64,000 bases of DNA from Vreelandella venusta (lineage in GTDB: Bacteria; Pseudomonadota; Gammaproteobacteria; Pseudomonadales; Halomonadaceae), in contig NZ_BJUL01000011.1 in the NCBI RefSeq assembly GCF_007989605.1, forward strand, positions 60,142 through 124,141. The letters are read 5' to 3'. The notes beneath the pieces were generated by a model. The model ran no database searches and was not told where the DNA came from. It saw only the letters and a list, made by a program, of their open reading frames with translations. The stretch's first letter is position 1; each line of letters opens with the position of its first letter. Below, one piece after another: positions 25,583-35,535 of this stretch. The translations under genes and the position numbers were made by a program.

Positions 25583-27004
25583 CTATCGGTGATGGCGATC
25601 AATAAGCGCTGCCAACTGCTGATAGCCTTCTTCACAGGCAGGGCTGGATAGATTGGTTACGCCTAGCAGTAACCCTTTTCGCGCCCCAGCTTGGGTGGCA
25701 TACCAGGGAGACAGCGGCATCGGGGCCAGGTTAAAAGCCTGGGCAGCCTCGGCAATAGCAACGTCGTCCATGTCATCCTCCAAGGCGAGCATCAGTGACA
25801 GACCTGCCATATTGCTCAGTGAGACCGATCCATTCATGAGTGCCAGCAACCCATCTCGTCGCTGTCGATACAAGCGTTTCATACGCCGAATATGACGCAA
25901 GTAATGACCATCGCGCAGAAACTCCGCCACGGCTAGCTGGCTCGGCAGTCCAGACGCGGGTGATAAGGCGGCAGCCGTATCGCCAGCGCGCTCTGACAGC
26001 TTGGCCGGTACGACCATAAAACCGAGCCGCAAGCGTGGGCTGATGGTCTTACTGAAAGTGCCGATGTGAATCACCCTTCCTTCACGATCCAGCGAGGCCA
26101 GCGCCGGCGTTGCTTGTCCGCTTAGCTGCAGTTCGCTTAGATAATCATCTTCGATGATCCAACCCGCATTTTCTCGAGCCCATATCAGTAGTGCTTGGCG
26201 CCGATTCAGCGACAACTGCATCCCCAAGGGGGCTTGCTGGCCTGGCGTTACAATCGCTAAGCGGGCATCCGCGGCCAGCGCTATGCCTTGCTCCACACAT
26301 ATTCCCTGATCATCCACCGGAACGGGAACTGATGTATATCCTGCCAGCGACAAGGCATGCCGAGTTAGCGGATAGCCAGGGTTCTCAACCCACACCCGCC
26401 GTGAATCCAGGCGTAGCAAGTGCAATGCCAAACCCAGCGCGCCCGCATAGCCATTGGTGATAATGATCTGCTCGGCAGAGCAGAGTAGTCCCCGAGATAC
26501 CGCTAGATAGGCAGCAATTTCCTTGCGCAGCTGAGACTCGCCCCGAGGATCTGGATAACGCAGCGACTCAGCCACTGCCTTTCGCGTACAGCGCAGCATG
26601 ATGCGCGACCACTGCTTAAAGGGAAATGCGTCCTGAGCTGGCACGCCCACTTGAAAAAGCTTGGGAACACTATCCAGATCCTGATACAGGTCAGGCAGTG
26701 GCAGGCGAGAGGCCACCGCGGCCATCTCTGGCACTGCGGGTAGTACGGAGCTAACAAAGGTACCTGCAGCCCCTTTGGAAACAACCAGCTGGTCGTCGCT
26801 GAGCCGGTCATAAGCCGTTTTTATGGTGCCCCGCGAAACACCCAGCTGCGCGCCAAGATCACGCCATGAAGGCAGCCGCGCGCCCTCATACAAATGCCCT
26901 TGCCGAATAGCATCCGCAATGCTGAAGCGTATTTGTTCGGAAAGAGACTGCTTGCCCTGGCGATCAAGCGAAAAGCGAAGTTTGTTCATAACGTAATGGT
27001 ACAT
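25583..27004 (-). CDS. MocR-type regulator (GntR winged helix fused to aminotransferase)
   Basis: A 473-residue fusion. Residues about 20-80 form a GntR winged helix (LPSWRDLGAQLGVSRGTIKT). Residues about 110-470 are a fold-type I aminotransferase domain with NGYAGALGLALHLL, IIEDDY and the PLP-lysine block HIGTFSKTISPRLRLGF. MocR proteins use bound PLP and an amine effector to switch transcription. The start is ATG 27004 or ATG 26989; neither has a clear ribosome site. It is divergent from the thioredoxin/ScsB operon, and two TGGT/ACCA inverted repeats lie in the shared region, so it is a candidate regulator of that operon and of itself. Confidence 0.85.
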   Translation of the reverse strand: MYHYVMNKLRFSLDRQGKQSLSEQIRFSIADAIRQGHLYEGARLPSWRDLGAQLGVSRGTIKTAYDRLSDDQLVVSKGAAGTFVSSVLPAVPEMAAVASRLPLPDLYQDLDSVPKLFQVGVPAQDAFPFKQWSRIMLRCTRKAVAESLRYPDPRGESQLRKEIAAYLAVSRGLLCSAEQIIITNGYAGALGLALHLLRLDSRRVWVENPGYPLTRHALSLAGYTSVPVPVDDQGICVEQGIALAADARLAIVTPGQQAPLGMQLSLNRRQALLIWARENAGWIIEDDYLSELQLSGQATPALASLDREGRVIHIGTFSKTISPRLRLGFMVVPAKLSERAGDTAAALSPASGLPSQLAVAEFLRDGHYLRHIRRMKRLYRQRRDGLLALMNGSVSLSNMAGLSLMLALEDDMDDVAIAEAAQAFNLAPMPLSPWYATQAGARKGLLLGVTNLSSPACEEGYQQLAALIDRHHR

Positions 27005-27039
27005 AAAAACCAGTCATTCTTGGTTCTTTTTTTAGACCA
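26997..27039. promoter_or_regulatory. Candidate MocR operator (two TGGT-ACCA inverted repeats)
   Basis: TGGT-N8-ACCA occurs at 26997-27012 and TGGT-N11-ACCA at 27021-27039. The pair overlaps the MocR start region and lies between divergent genes. Confidence 0.4.
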
Positions 27040-27166
27040 TGATGCCATTCACAATCCTGCTCACGCTCCACACTACTTTTATCGGTCTGAAACCTTGTTC
27101 TCGTTCTTTGAGCTAGCCCAAAGCGATTGCGCAAGGCCCGAACCATTTACCCAGAGGATCTCCCCT

Positions 27167-28273
27167 ATGCGAATAAACAGCACCAGGCTTTCAACGGCGA
27201 TACTGCTCGCCATGTTGCTCGGCTATGTTGGCCCTTCACTAGCGACCGAGACCACTGAACAACAGGAATCTGAACAACCGGAATCTGACCAGGCCTATGA
27301 TGCCGACGCCGATGGCGAACAGCGCGCCAAAGCGGCTGGCGAGTCGCTCATTGGTCAACCCGGCCCCGAGCTAAGCATTACCACGCTGGAGGGTGACACC
27401 ATCGATCTCAGCGCCCTGTATGGCGTCAAACCGGTATATATAAAGTTTTGGGCAACCTGGTGCGTACCCTGCCGCCAGCAGATGCCAGGCTTTCAGGCCA
27501 TCCAGGAAACACATGGTGACGACATTCAGGTCATCGCCGTTAACACCGGCTACGCAGACAGCGCAGCATCTGCGCGTGCGTATCGAGAAGAAATGGGCCT
27601 GACGATGCCTATCACGGTAGATGACGGCACACTGGCTGAAGCCCTTAACCTGCGCGTTACCCCGCAGCATGTCGTGATTGATCGCAGTGGTCACATCACT
27701 CACATTGGTTATCGTGACGATCAAGCCCTAAAAGAGGCATTACAAGCAGCACTAACACCCACTGAGCCCGACTCATCAACAGCCACTCACGACGCCCCAG
27801 CCGAGGGTATCGACGCCAATGCGCTAGCGGTAGGCGAGACGGTTAGCCAGATGAATATCACCACGCGTGACGGCGACACCATCGACCTGTCCCGCACAGC
27901 GACAGATAAGCCCCTAGGCATGGTGTTCTTTGCTTCATGGTGTGAGTCCTACCTTGCCGAGAGCCAGCCGGCCACCGCCTCTGCTTGTCGCCGCGTTCGC
28001 GAAACCGTCAACCAATTGAGTAAAGACTCGGAGACTCAATGGGTAGGCATTATTTCTGGACTTTGGACCAAAGAGTCCGATGTCGAAAGCTATTTAGATA
28101 CCACCGAGACAGCGTTTCCCGTGCTACTTGATGCCGATGGTGACATACATCGCCGCTTCGGCATTCAACAGATACCAACCGTTGTGCTTATTGATGCCGA
28201 TGGCAAGGTAGCCGACAAGCTTGGGCCACAAGATACCAAGCTCGCCGAAGCCATCGAACGCATCAGCCAATAA
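27167..28273 (+). CDS. Exported protein with two thioredoxin (TlpA-like) domains
   Basis: A 368-residue protein with a signal peptide ending near residue 26 (SLA). An acidic linker precedes domain 1, which carries an intact redox motif WATWCVPC near residues 95-102 and a cis-Pro VTPQHVV block. Domain 2 (residues about 215-368) keeps the fold blocks (IDLS, LGMVFFASWC, QQIPTVVLID) but its motif is WCESY, so the second redox cysteine is missing. ATG 27167 has GAGGA upstream; the longer frame from 26894 runs antisense over the MocR gene and is rejected. The ScsB-like transporter encoded next probably keeps domain 1 reduced in the periplasm. Confidence 0.82.
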   Translation: MRINSTRLSTAILLAMLLGYVGPSLATETTEQQESEQPESDQAYDADADGEQRAKAAGESLIGQPGPELSITTLEGDTIDLSALYGVKPVYIKFWATWCVPCRQQMPGFQAIQETHGDDIQVIAVNTGYADSAASARAYREEMGLTMPITVDDGTLAEALNLRVTPQHVVIDRSGHITHIGYRDDQALKEALQAALTPTEPDSSTATHDAPAEGIDANALAVGETVSQMNITTRDGDTIDLSRTATDKPLGMVFFASWCESYLAESQPATASACRRVRETVNQLSKDSETQWVGIISGLWTKESDVESYLDTTETAFPVLLDADGDIHRRFGIQQIPTVVLIDADGKVADKLGPQDTKLAEAIERISQ

Positions 28274-28286
28274 CCTACCGCCATTT

Positions 28287-28314
28287 CGCGCCAGCCACGG
28301 CGCGATATACTTTT
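28287..28314 (+). other. Terminator-like hairpin between the thioredoxin and scsB-like genes
   Basis: The stem CGCGCC / GGCGCG (28287-28292 with 28299-28304) is followed by ATATACTTTT. A second hairpin, CAGCCCG / CGGGCTG (28323-28329 with 28337-28343), lies 7 nt before the ATG of the downstream gene and could hide its ribosome site. Together they suggest attenuation within the pair. Confidence 0.4.
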
Positions 28315-28350
28315 CAATGGAGCAGCCCGTCTCAAGCGGGCTGATAACCA

Positions 28351-30501
28351 ATGCCCCGATCCATTTACCGCTATTGTGTCCTCTTTTATCTGGCGTTAAT
28401 GCTGTTCCCCCAGATCGGGGCTGCTCAAGAGTTTCCCGGCACTTCGGGCGAGACACTCATCAAGAGCAGCTTGGTAGCGGAAACAAACCAACCCGCAGCC
28501 GGCACCTCCAGCACGTTAGCCGTTTTCATGGAGCCACAATCAGGTTGGCATGGGTATTGGAAACAGCCGGGCAGCATTGGCCTAGCACCGCAGTTCGACT
28601 GGCAATTACCGGATGGTGTCAGCGTGGGCGATGCCAGCTTTCCAGTGCCACATACGCTGATGACCGGCGACTTGATGAATCATGTCTTTGAGCATCCTTA
28701 CGCGCTACTACTCCCCGTTGAGATAGATGGTTCGGTCGCGCCGGGAACGCCTCTGCCAATCACCGTCGGTTTGAACTATCTCGCTTGCCGTGCGGATGCC
28801 TGCGTTCCCGAACAATCGACGCTAGCCATTACCCTCACCGCAGGCGATGGCCGTATTACGCAAGAGCGCAAAGCGCGCTTCAATGAGTGGCGGCGTGAGT
28901 TACCCAGGCCACTGGGCTCGCAAGCCAGCTTTGTGACGATCAACGATGCGCGGCTGCGAGTCAGCATCCCCTTGCCCGCTAGCGTGACGTTGAATGATCC
29001 ACACTTATTTGTCGACACCGATAACATCGTGGATCCCGCGGCTGAACAAATCTTCAGCCGTGAAGGCGATGTCTTGATTGTTGAAACTCAGCGGGCTAAC
29101 TCCTGGTCGTCAAACAGCCCGCCCGCTGCGTTCGAGGCGCTGCTGTCACTGGGAACCGGGACCGGCTTAACACTGGTTAGCCATAGCGCTGAGGCGCCAG
29201 CGGCGGGCACCAACGGATATCAGAGTGCCTCCTCCTCCAGTAGTACCACCATCGCCAGCACCACCGGTGAACAAGGCAGCCCTACTCTACTGCTGACAGC
29301 ATTCTTCGGCGCCCTATTGGGCGGTGTTCTGCTCAATATCATGCCCTGCGTTTTCCCGATTCTCAGCCTTAAGGTGCTTAGCCTTGCGCGTTTAACCGGA
29401 GGTCAACGCGAAGCCCGGCGCGAGGCGTTAGCCTATACCGCTGGCGTGGTTATCGTTTGCTTAATACTTGGCGCGACGATTATCGCCTTACGTGCAGTGG
29501 GTACTCAGGTTGGCTGGGCCTTCCAACTGCAAGACCCGCGAGTCATCCTGGTGCTGACCCTGTTGACCGCGGCCATCGGTTTTAATCTGGCCGGCCTTTT
29601 TGAGCTGGGATCCATCAATGCCGGTGGCAAGCTAGCAAGCCAGGACGGTGTAGCCGGTGCCTTCTGGACAGGCGTACTGGCCGCCTTCGTCGCAACGCCT
29701 TGCTCCGGTCCCTTTATGGCCACGGCTCTTGGCGCAGCCTTGGTGCTCCCCACGTTTGCCGCACTGACAGTATTCGCTGGTTTGGGCCTGGGCATTGCCC
29801 TGCCATTTTTGCTGCTTGGTTTCGTGCCGGTACTGCGCCGCCTACTTCCCCGCCCTGGTCCTTGGCTTGCCAACTTCCGGCATATCATGGCCATCCCCAT
29901 GTTTCTAACCGCTTTAGCCTTGGCTTGGGTGCTTGGCCGCCAGCTCAGCAACAACGGCATGATTGCGAGCCTCGCTCTGATCATGTTGCTGGCGATAGGG
30001 CTTTGGTTCACCGGACTACGTCAACGAAGCGCCAAGCGGTTGAGCTGGCTACCGGCAGGACTCGCTGCCGGGCTGGCGCTGACTGGAAGCGTGCTCGTTC
30101 CTGGCGCCTTTATCCCGCAAGCGGTAGACCCCAATCCGCTCCCAAGTTCAGCCGACACACGCTCACTCGACTTCAATGCGAACCGATTGACCGAACTTCG
30201 CCAACAAGGTCACGCCATTTTGGTCTACTTCTCGGCAGACTGGTGCGTCACTTGCAAGATCAACGAACAGCGGGCCATCAACACACCCCGCACGCAGCAA
30301 GCATTCGAACAGGCGGAAGTGATCACAATGAAGGGCGATTGGACTAATGGAGACCCCGCCATTACCACTTTCTTGGAGCAGCACGGCCGTTCAGGGGTAC
30401 CTCTCTACTTATGGTACGCACCAGGCGCAACCGAGCCTGAAGTTCTTTCACAACTTCTTGCGCCTAATACCTTATCGGTGTTGGCGAGCCAATTGGATTA
30501 A
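28351..30501 (+). CDS. ScsB/DsbD-like transmembrane thiol reductant transporter
   Basis: A 716-residue protein. It has a signal peptide ending AAA near residue 25. The N-terminal periplasmic domain has a Cys pair in YLACRADACVPE near residues 147-158. A CcdA-like membrane core follows, with NIMPCVFPILSLKVLSLA near residue 330 and VATPCSGPF near 448. The C-terminal thioredoxin domain has SADWCVTCK near residues 629-637. This three-module cysteine relay moves electrons from cytoplasmic thioredoxin to the periplasm. The ScsB-type N-terminal domain and the adjacent periplasmic thioredoxin favour a copper/oxidative-stress or cytochrome-maturation role over classical DsbD. Confidence 0.87.
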   Translation: MPRSIYRYCVLFYLALMLFPQIGAAQEFPGTSGETLIKSSLVAETNQPAAGTSSTLAVFMEPQSGWHGYWKQPGSIGLAPQFDWQLPDGVSVGDASFPVPHTLMTGDLMNHVFEHPYALLLPVEIDGSVAPGTPLPITVGLNYLACRADACVPEQSTLAITLTAGDGRITQERKARFNEWRRELPRPLGSQASFVTINDARLRVSIPLPASVTLNDPHLFVDTDNIVDPAAEQIFSREGDVLIVETQRANSWSSNSPPAAFEALLSLGTGTGLTLVSHSAEAPAAGTNGYQSASSSSSTTIASTTGEQGSPTLLLTAFFGALLGGVLLNIMPCVFPILSLKVLSLARLTGGQREARREALAYTAGVVIVCLILGATIIALRAVGTQVGWAFQLQDPRVILVLTLLTAAIGFNLAGLFELGSINAGGKLASQDGVAGAFWTGVLAAFVATPCSGPFMATALGAALVLPTFAALTVFAGLGLGIALPFLLLGFVPVLRRLLPRPGPWLANFRHIMAIPMFLTALALAWVLGRQLSNNGMIASLALIMLLAIGLWFTGLRQRSAKRLSWLPAGLAAGLALTGSVLVPGAFIPQAVDPNPLPSSADTRSLDFNANRLTELRQQGHAILVYFSADWCVTCKINEQRAINTPRTQQAFEQAEVITMKGDWTNGDPAITTFLEQHGRSGVPLYLWYAPGATEPEVLSQLLAPNTLSVLASQLD

Positions 30502-30552
30502 CTCTCTCTTATCCAGCATCGCCATATCGAAGATATTTTTAATGCTGCAAAG

Positions 30553-30587
30553 AAAAATACCCAGACTAACCAAGTGGGGTATCTTTT
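30553..30587 (+). terminator. Probable terminator after scsB-like gene
   Basis: The stem ATACCC / GGGTAT (30557-30562 with 30577-30582), 14-nt loop, is followed by CTTTT. The whole gap 30502-30854 holds this terminator, the tRNA-Leu gene with its own promoter and terminator, and the queA leader; I see no protein gene in it. Confidence 0.5.
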
Positions 30588-30614
30588 GATGGTGTAGCAA
30601 GCTTGGCGCACCAC

Positions 30615-30649
30615 AAAAAAAGGGCTTAGCGATAAATCGCTAAGCCCTT
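30615..30649 (-). terminator. Terminator of tRNA-Leu
   Basis: On the minus strand the stem AAGGGCTTAGCGAT / ATCGCTAAGCCCTT (up to 14 bp, very short loop) is followed by a run of seven T, directly after the tRNA 3' end. Confidence 0.92.
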
Positions 30650-30654
30650 GAATT

Positions 30655-30741
30655 TGGTGCCGGTGGCCAGACTCGAACTGGCACACCCGTAAAGGCGGCG
30701 GATTTTGAATCCGCTGCGTCTACCAATTCCGCCACACCGGC
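30655..30741 (-). tRNA. tRNA-Leu (anticodon CAA)
   Basis: An 87-nt class II tRNA with encoded CCA (30655-30657). The acceptor stem is GCCGGTG / CACCGGC with discriminator A. The anticodon stem-loop is GCGGA-TTCAAAA-TCCGC, giving anticodon CAA, which reads UUG. The long variable arm and the T arm (GGTTCGAGTC-like, here CAGTTCGAGTCTG) are present. It has its own promoter and a strong terminator and is monocistronic. I looked for an attached integrase or duplicated 3' end and found none in the window. Confidence 0.95.
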
Positions 30742-30752
30742 AATGGCTGCGC

Positions 30753-30780
30753 ATTATACGTAGATAACCTCACAGGTCAA
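30753..30780 (-). promoter_or_regulatory. Promoter of tRNA-Leu
   Basis: On the minus strand, TTGACC (30780-30775) and TATAAT (30758-30753) are separated by 16 nt. The predicted start is about 5 nt before the mature tRNA 5' end. Confidence 0.8.
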
Positions 30781-30854
30781 TCACATTGACTGACTTTATC
30801 TATCTAAAGCGCTATCCTATGCCGCCTGTTTGACCACTGATAAGAGCCATTTCC

Positions 30855-31886
30855 ATGCAGCGCGCGGATTTTCATTTCGAGCTACCCGACGAGCTAATTG
30901 CTCGCTACCCTTCTGAGCAGCGCAGCGACTGCCGTTTGCTATGCGTGGATGGCCAAAGCGGCGCGCTTGAGCATCGCCGGTTTGCTGATTTACTTGAACT
31001 ACTCGAACCCGGCGACTTGCTGGTATTCAATGATACGCGCGTCATTCCAGCACGCTTGCACGGTCACAAGGCTAGCGGCGGTAAAGTAGAAATGCTGCTG
31101 GAGCGCCCGCTGGATAGCCACCGCGGTTTGGCACATATCCGTTCGAGTAAATCACCTAAGCCTGGCACCGAGCTGATCTTTGAAGGCGACATTCATGCGG
31201 TGGTTGAAGGCCGCCGCGATGCACTGTTTGAGCTGCGCTTTTTAGGCGACACGCCAATGATTGCGCTGCTTGAAAAGCATGGCCATATGCCACTGCCGCC
31301 CTATATCACCCGTGACGATGAGCTGAGTGATCGGGAACGCTATCAAACGGTGTATGCCCGCCGCGACGGTGCAGTAGCAGCGCCTACCGCGGGGCTTCAC
31401 TTTGATCAACCGTTGTTGGATGCCCTGGCCGAGAAAGGCGTTAACAGTGCCTTTGTGACCTTGCACGTCGGCGCTGGCACCTTTCAGCCAGTGCGCGTCG
31501 ACAACATCCTTGAGCACCATATGCATAGCGAGTGGATTGAGGTGTCTGAGACCGCCTGTCAACAAGTGCGTGACACTCAGGCTGCGGGGAAACGGGTCAT
31601 TGCCGTCGGCACTACCAGCGTGCGCTGCTTAGAAAGCGCTTGCCTGAAAAGTAGCGACGGCCAGATTGCCCCCTACAGCGGCGACACCGATATCTTTATC
31701 TACCCTGGCTACGAATGGCGCTGTGTAGATGCTCTGATAACTAATTTCCACCTGCCCGAGTCGACCCTGCTGATGCTGGTCTCTGCATTTGCTGGCTATG
31801 ACCACATGATGCGGGCATACCGCACGGCAGTTGACGAGCGCTACGCGTTCTTTAGTTATGGCGATGCCATGCTGCTGACCCGCTAA
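30855..31886 (+). CDS. queA: S-adenosylmethionine:tRNA ribosyltransferase-isomerase
   Basis: A 343-residue full-length QueA. It transfers and isomerises the ribosyl part of S-adenosylmethionine onto preQ1 at position 34 of tRNA, making epoxyqueuosine. Family blocks are [19 protein letters not shown] at the start, [16 protein letters not shown] near residue 55, YQTVYAR and AAPTAGLHF near 160-180, [11 protein letters not shown] near 200, and the C-terminal [20 protein letters not shown]. It heads the queA-tgt-yajC-secD-secF gene string. Confidence 0.97.
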   Translation: MQRADFHFELPDELIARYPSEQRSDCRLLCVDGQSGALEHRRFADLLELLEPGDLLVFNDTRVIPARLHGHKASGGKVEMLLERPLDSHRGLAHIRSSKSPKPGTELIFEGDIHAVVEGRRDALFELRFLGDTPMIALLEKHGHMPLPPYITRDDELSDRERYQTVYARRDGAVAAPTAGLHFDQPLLDALAEKGVNSAFVTLHVGAGTFQPVRVDNILEHHMHSEWIEVSETACQQVRDTQAAGKRVIAVGTTSVRCLESACLKSSDGQIAPYSGDTDIFIYPGYEWRCVDALITNFHLPESTLLMLVSAFAGYDHMMRAYRTAVDERYAFFSYGDAMLLTR

Positions 31887-31932
31887 ACACGATGCGTCCG
31901 GCGCCTTAACCGATTATTGACGAGTTATTTAG

Positions 31933-33069
<1,137 letters not shown>

Positions 33070-33072
33070 TCG

Positions 33073-33096
33073 CCATCCGCCATTGGCGGGTGGTTT
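33073..33096 (+). terminator. Hairpin between tgt and yajC
   Basis: The 9-bp stem CCATCCGCC / GGCGGGTGG (one G-T wobble), loop ATT, is followed by TTT. It lies 3 nt past the tgt stop and is probably an attenuator rather than a full stop. Confidence 0.45.
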
Positions 33097-33140
33097 AATC
33101 GGTTCACCCATTGAGTTTTCTAACCCAGGAGTTCTCTGCA

Positions 33141-33467
33141 ATGCTGGATTTCTTCATCTCACCAGCCCATGCCCAAGAAGCCGCTGCCGGCGGTGGCATC
33201 GCGCAAATTGTCATGCTGGTTGGTTTTGTGCTGATTTTTTACTTCCTGCTGTGGCGCCCCCAGGCAAAGCGCGCTAAGCAGCACAAACAGCTGGTAACTG
33301 GCTTGGCCAAAGGCGATGAGGTCGTCATCGGTGGCGGTCTTGTTGGTCGTGTTACCAAAGTTAGTGATGAGTTCCTAACGCTGGAAGTTTCTGAAGGCAC
33401 CGAAGTTAACGTGCAGAAAAATGCCGTTGCTGCCGTACTGCCTAAAGGCACTATTAAGTCCATCTAA
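33141..33467 (+). CDS. yajC: Preprotein translocase subunit YajC
   Basis: A 108-residue single-span inner-membrane protein. The transmembrane helix is QIVMLVGFVLIFYFLLW, followed by RPQAKRAKQHKQLVTGLAKGD and a small beta domain. YajC associates with SecDF-SecYEG and aids protein export and membrane protein insertion. ATG 33141 has AGGAG 9 nt upstream; the ten codons upstream from 33111 are unlikely to be translated. Confidence 0.95.
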   Translation: MLDFFISPAHAQEAAAGGGIAQIVMLVGFVLIFYFLLWRPQAKRAKQHKQLVTGLAKGDEVVIGGGLVGRVTKVSDEFLTLEVSEGTEVNVQKNAVAAVLPKGTIKSI

Positions 33468-33480
33468 CGCCTGCATCTCC

Positions 33481-33573
33481 CCCCTGCCGATCCAGTGCCA
33501 GCCACCCCGGCAGGGGTGACATGGTAGCCACGATGGTGAACTTTGCTGTGCGCGGTCTGTCCGTGCACAGCAA
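33481..33573 (+). other. Two hairpins in the secD leader
   Basis: The first hairpin is CCCCTGCCG / CGGCAGGGG (33481-33489 with 33508-33516). The second is TTGCTGTGC / GCACAGCAA (33543-33551 with 33565-33573). Neither has a T-run. They fill the yajC-secD spacer and may control secD translation or RNA stability. Confidence 0.45.
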
Positions 33574-33602
33574 TTCCGTTTGTAATTGAAGGCAGGGCTT
33601 GC

Positions 33603-35456
33603 ATGCTCAACCGTTACCCCCTGTGGAAGTATCTGCTGATACTGGTCGTCCTGGTGGTTGGCCTTATCTATTCGCTTCCCAATTTATTCCCCGCAGATCC
33701 CGCCATCCAGGTTAGCGATGCCCAGGGCGATTCGCTGGATGAACGGCAAATATCCCGCGTTGAAGAAGCGCTCATTGATAGCGATATCAGCATTAAGGCC
33801 ATTGAAGAAACGAATGGCCAATGGTTGATTCGCCTTCAGAGTGATGATGATCAGCTAGACGCCCGCGATATTGCCGCAGATGTATTGGGTAGTGACGCGA
33901 CTGTCGCACTCAACCTCGCTGACGCCACCCCTGGTTGGCTGCAAGCCTTTTCCGCATCTCCCATGACACTGGGCCTCGATTTACGTGGAGGCGTGCACTT
34001 CTTACTCGAAGTAGACATGGATGCCGCCCTTACCCAGCGCTTGGAAGTGAATGCCAGCGCCATGCGTGAACTGCTACGCGGAGAGCGCATTCGCTATCGC
34101 AACACCACCATCGACGAGCGTTCGCTGTCAATCAGCTTTGGTAGCGCTGAAGACCGCGATACTGCTCGGCGCTTGATTAGCCGCGACTTCCCTAATTTTG
34201 AGTACAGCAATGAAGGCGATGGTCGTGCTTCCAACCTAGTCATGACGCTCAGCGACCAAACGGTTAACGAGATTCAGGACTATGCGATCAATCAAAACTT
34301 AACCACGCTGCGTAACCGCGTTAACGAGCTGGGCGTCGCTGAGCCGATGGTTCAACGCCAAGGTCCAAGTCAAATCGTGGTTGAATTGCCCGGCGTTCAA
34401 GACACCGTGGCTGCAAAGCGTATTGTGGGTGCAACGGCAAACCTAGAGTTTCGCCTGGAAGCTCGCAACGATACGCCTGACACGGAAACCGAACGTCTAG
34501 AATTCCGTAACGACCCAACACGCTCGGCAGAGCTGATGCGCGATGTCATCATTACCGGTGATAGCGTATCCAGTGCCAGCAATAGCTTTGATGAAAATGG
34601 TCGCCCACAGGTCAACATTAACTTGGACGGCACCGGCGGCACGTTAATGAACCGCGCCACGCGAACCAACATCGGTCGCAATATGGCGGTATTGTTCATT
34701 GAACATAAAAGCGAAGATCGCGTAGAAATCGACCCTGAAACAGGCGAAGAAACGATTATTCGCGAGCCCTACGTCGAACGCGGCTTAATCAGCCTTGCCA
34801 CCATCCAAAGTGCTCTGGGCAATAGCTTCCGCATTACCGGTTTAGACTCACCAACGGAAGCTGCTGAGCTTGCCCTTCTGCTCCGCTCTGGTTCACTGGC
34901 CGCTCCTATCTACTTTGTCCAAGAACGCACTATTGGGCCAAGCTTGGGTGCCGAAAACATTGAGCGTGGCCTGCTGTCGGTACAAATCGGCCTATTACTG
35001 GTCGTGCTGTTTATGCTAGTGCGCTACAAAGTGTTCGGGGTATTTGCCAACATTGCCCTAGCGCTAAACCTAACGCTGCTCGTCGCGGTTATGTCGATGC
35101 TAGGCGCTACGTTAACACTACCAGGCATTGCCGGGATTGTGCTGACGCTAGGCATGGCAGTTGATGCCAACGTGCTGATATTCGAGCGCATACGCGAAGA
35201 ATTGCGCAACGGCATGTCAATTCAGCAAGCAATCTATGCGGGCTACGAGCGCGCTTTCACCTCTATCGTGGATGCCAACATCACCACGCTGCTGGTAGCG
35301 GTGATTCTGTTCTCGATCGGCACCGGCCCAGTGAAAGGGTTTGCCGTTACGCTCTCCATTGGCATTTTGACATCCATGTTCACGGCACTACTGGTAACGC
35401 GCGCCATGGTCAACCTGACCTACGGCGGCAAACCCGTCAAAAAGCTGTGGATTTAA
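33603..35456 (+). CDS. secD: Protein translocase subunit SecD
   Basis: A 617-residue RND-fold membrane protein that, with SecF, uses the ion gradient to pull exported proteins out of the Sec channel. The first transmembrane helix is YLLILVVLVVGLIYSLPNL. The LGLDLRGGVHFLLEVDMD block lies near residue 125. The five-helix C-terminal membrane part contains GIAGIVLTLGMAVDANVLIFERIREEL near residues 510-536. Start at ATG 33603 with AGGGC upstream; codons from 33543 overlap a leader hairpin. Confidence 0.97.
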   Translation: MLNRYPLWKYLLILVVLVVGLIYSLPNLFPADPAIQVSDAQGDSLDERQISRVEEALIDSDISIKAIEETNGQWLIRLQSDDDQLDARDIAADVLGSDATVALNLADATPGWLQAFSASPMTLGLDLRGGVHFLLEVDMDAALTQRLEVNASAMRELLRGERIRYRNTTIDERSLSISFGSAEDRDTARRLISRDFPNFEYSNEGDGRASNLVMTLSDQTVNEIQDYAINQNLTTLRNRVNELGVAEPMVQRQGPSQIVVELPGVQDTVAAKRIVGATANLEFRLEARNDTPDTETERLEFRNDPTRSAELMRDVIITGDSVSSASNSFDENGRPQVNINLDGTGGTLMNRATRTNIGRNMAVLFIEHKSEDRVEIDPETGEETIIREPYVERGLISLATIQSALGNSFRITGLDSPTEAAELALLLRSGSLAAPIYFVQERTIGPSLGAENIERGLLSVQIGLLLVVLFMLVRYKVFGVFANIALALNLTLLVAVMSMLGATLTLPGIAGIVLTLGMAVDANVLIFERIREELRNGMSIQQAIYAGYERAFTSIVDANITTLLVAVILFSIGTGPVKGFAVTLSIGILTSMFTALLVTRAMVNLTYGGKPVKKLWI

Positions 35457-35460
35457 ACAC

Positions 35461-35535
35461 ATGGATCTCAATGGCATAGATTTGAAAAGCATGGATCTGA
35501 ACCACGTGCTTAGCCCAGAATTTAAGAGGTGGTAA
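35461..35535 (+). CDS. 24-residue repeat ORF between secD and secF
   Basis: An ORF starting ATG 35461 and ending TAA 35533-35535, sharing its last base with the secF ATG (TAATG). The 15-bp tandem units CATGGATCTCAATGG, CATAGATTTGAAAAG and CATGGATCTGAACCA keep the frame, so the peptide repeats MDLNG, IDLKS, MDLNH and ends VLSPEFKRW. No good ribosome site precedes its ATG. It may be a translated coupling peptide for secF or simply a spacer made of in-frame repeats. Confidence 0.35.
   Translation: MDLNGIDLKSMDLNHVLSPEFKRW

Noticed and set aside
26894..27166. N-terminal extension of the double thioredoxin protein
   Set aside because: It is antisense to the MocR winged-helix domain; the signal peptide begins at ATG 27167 after GAGGA.
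30655..30741. Integration hotspot at tRNA-Leu
   Set aside because: No integrase, no duplicated tRNA 3' end and no phage genes were found on either side within the window.
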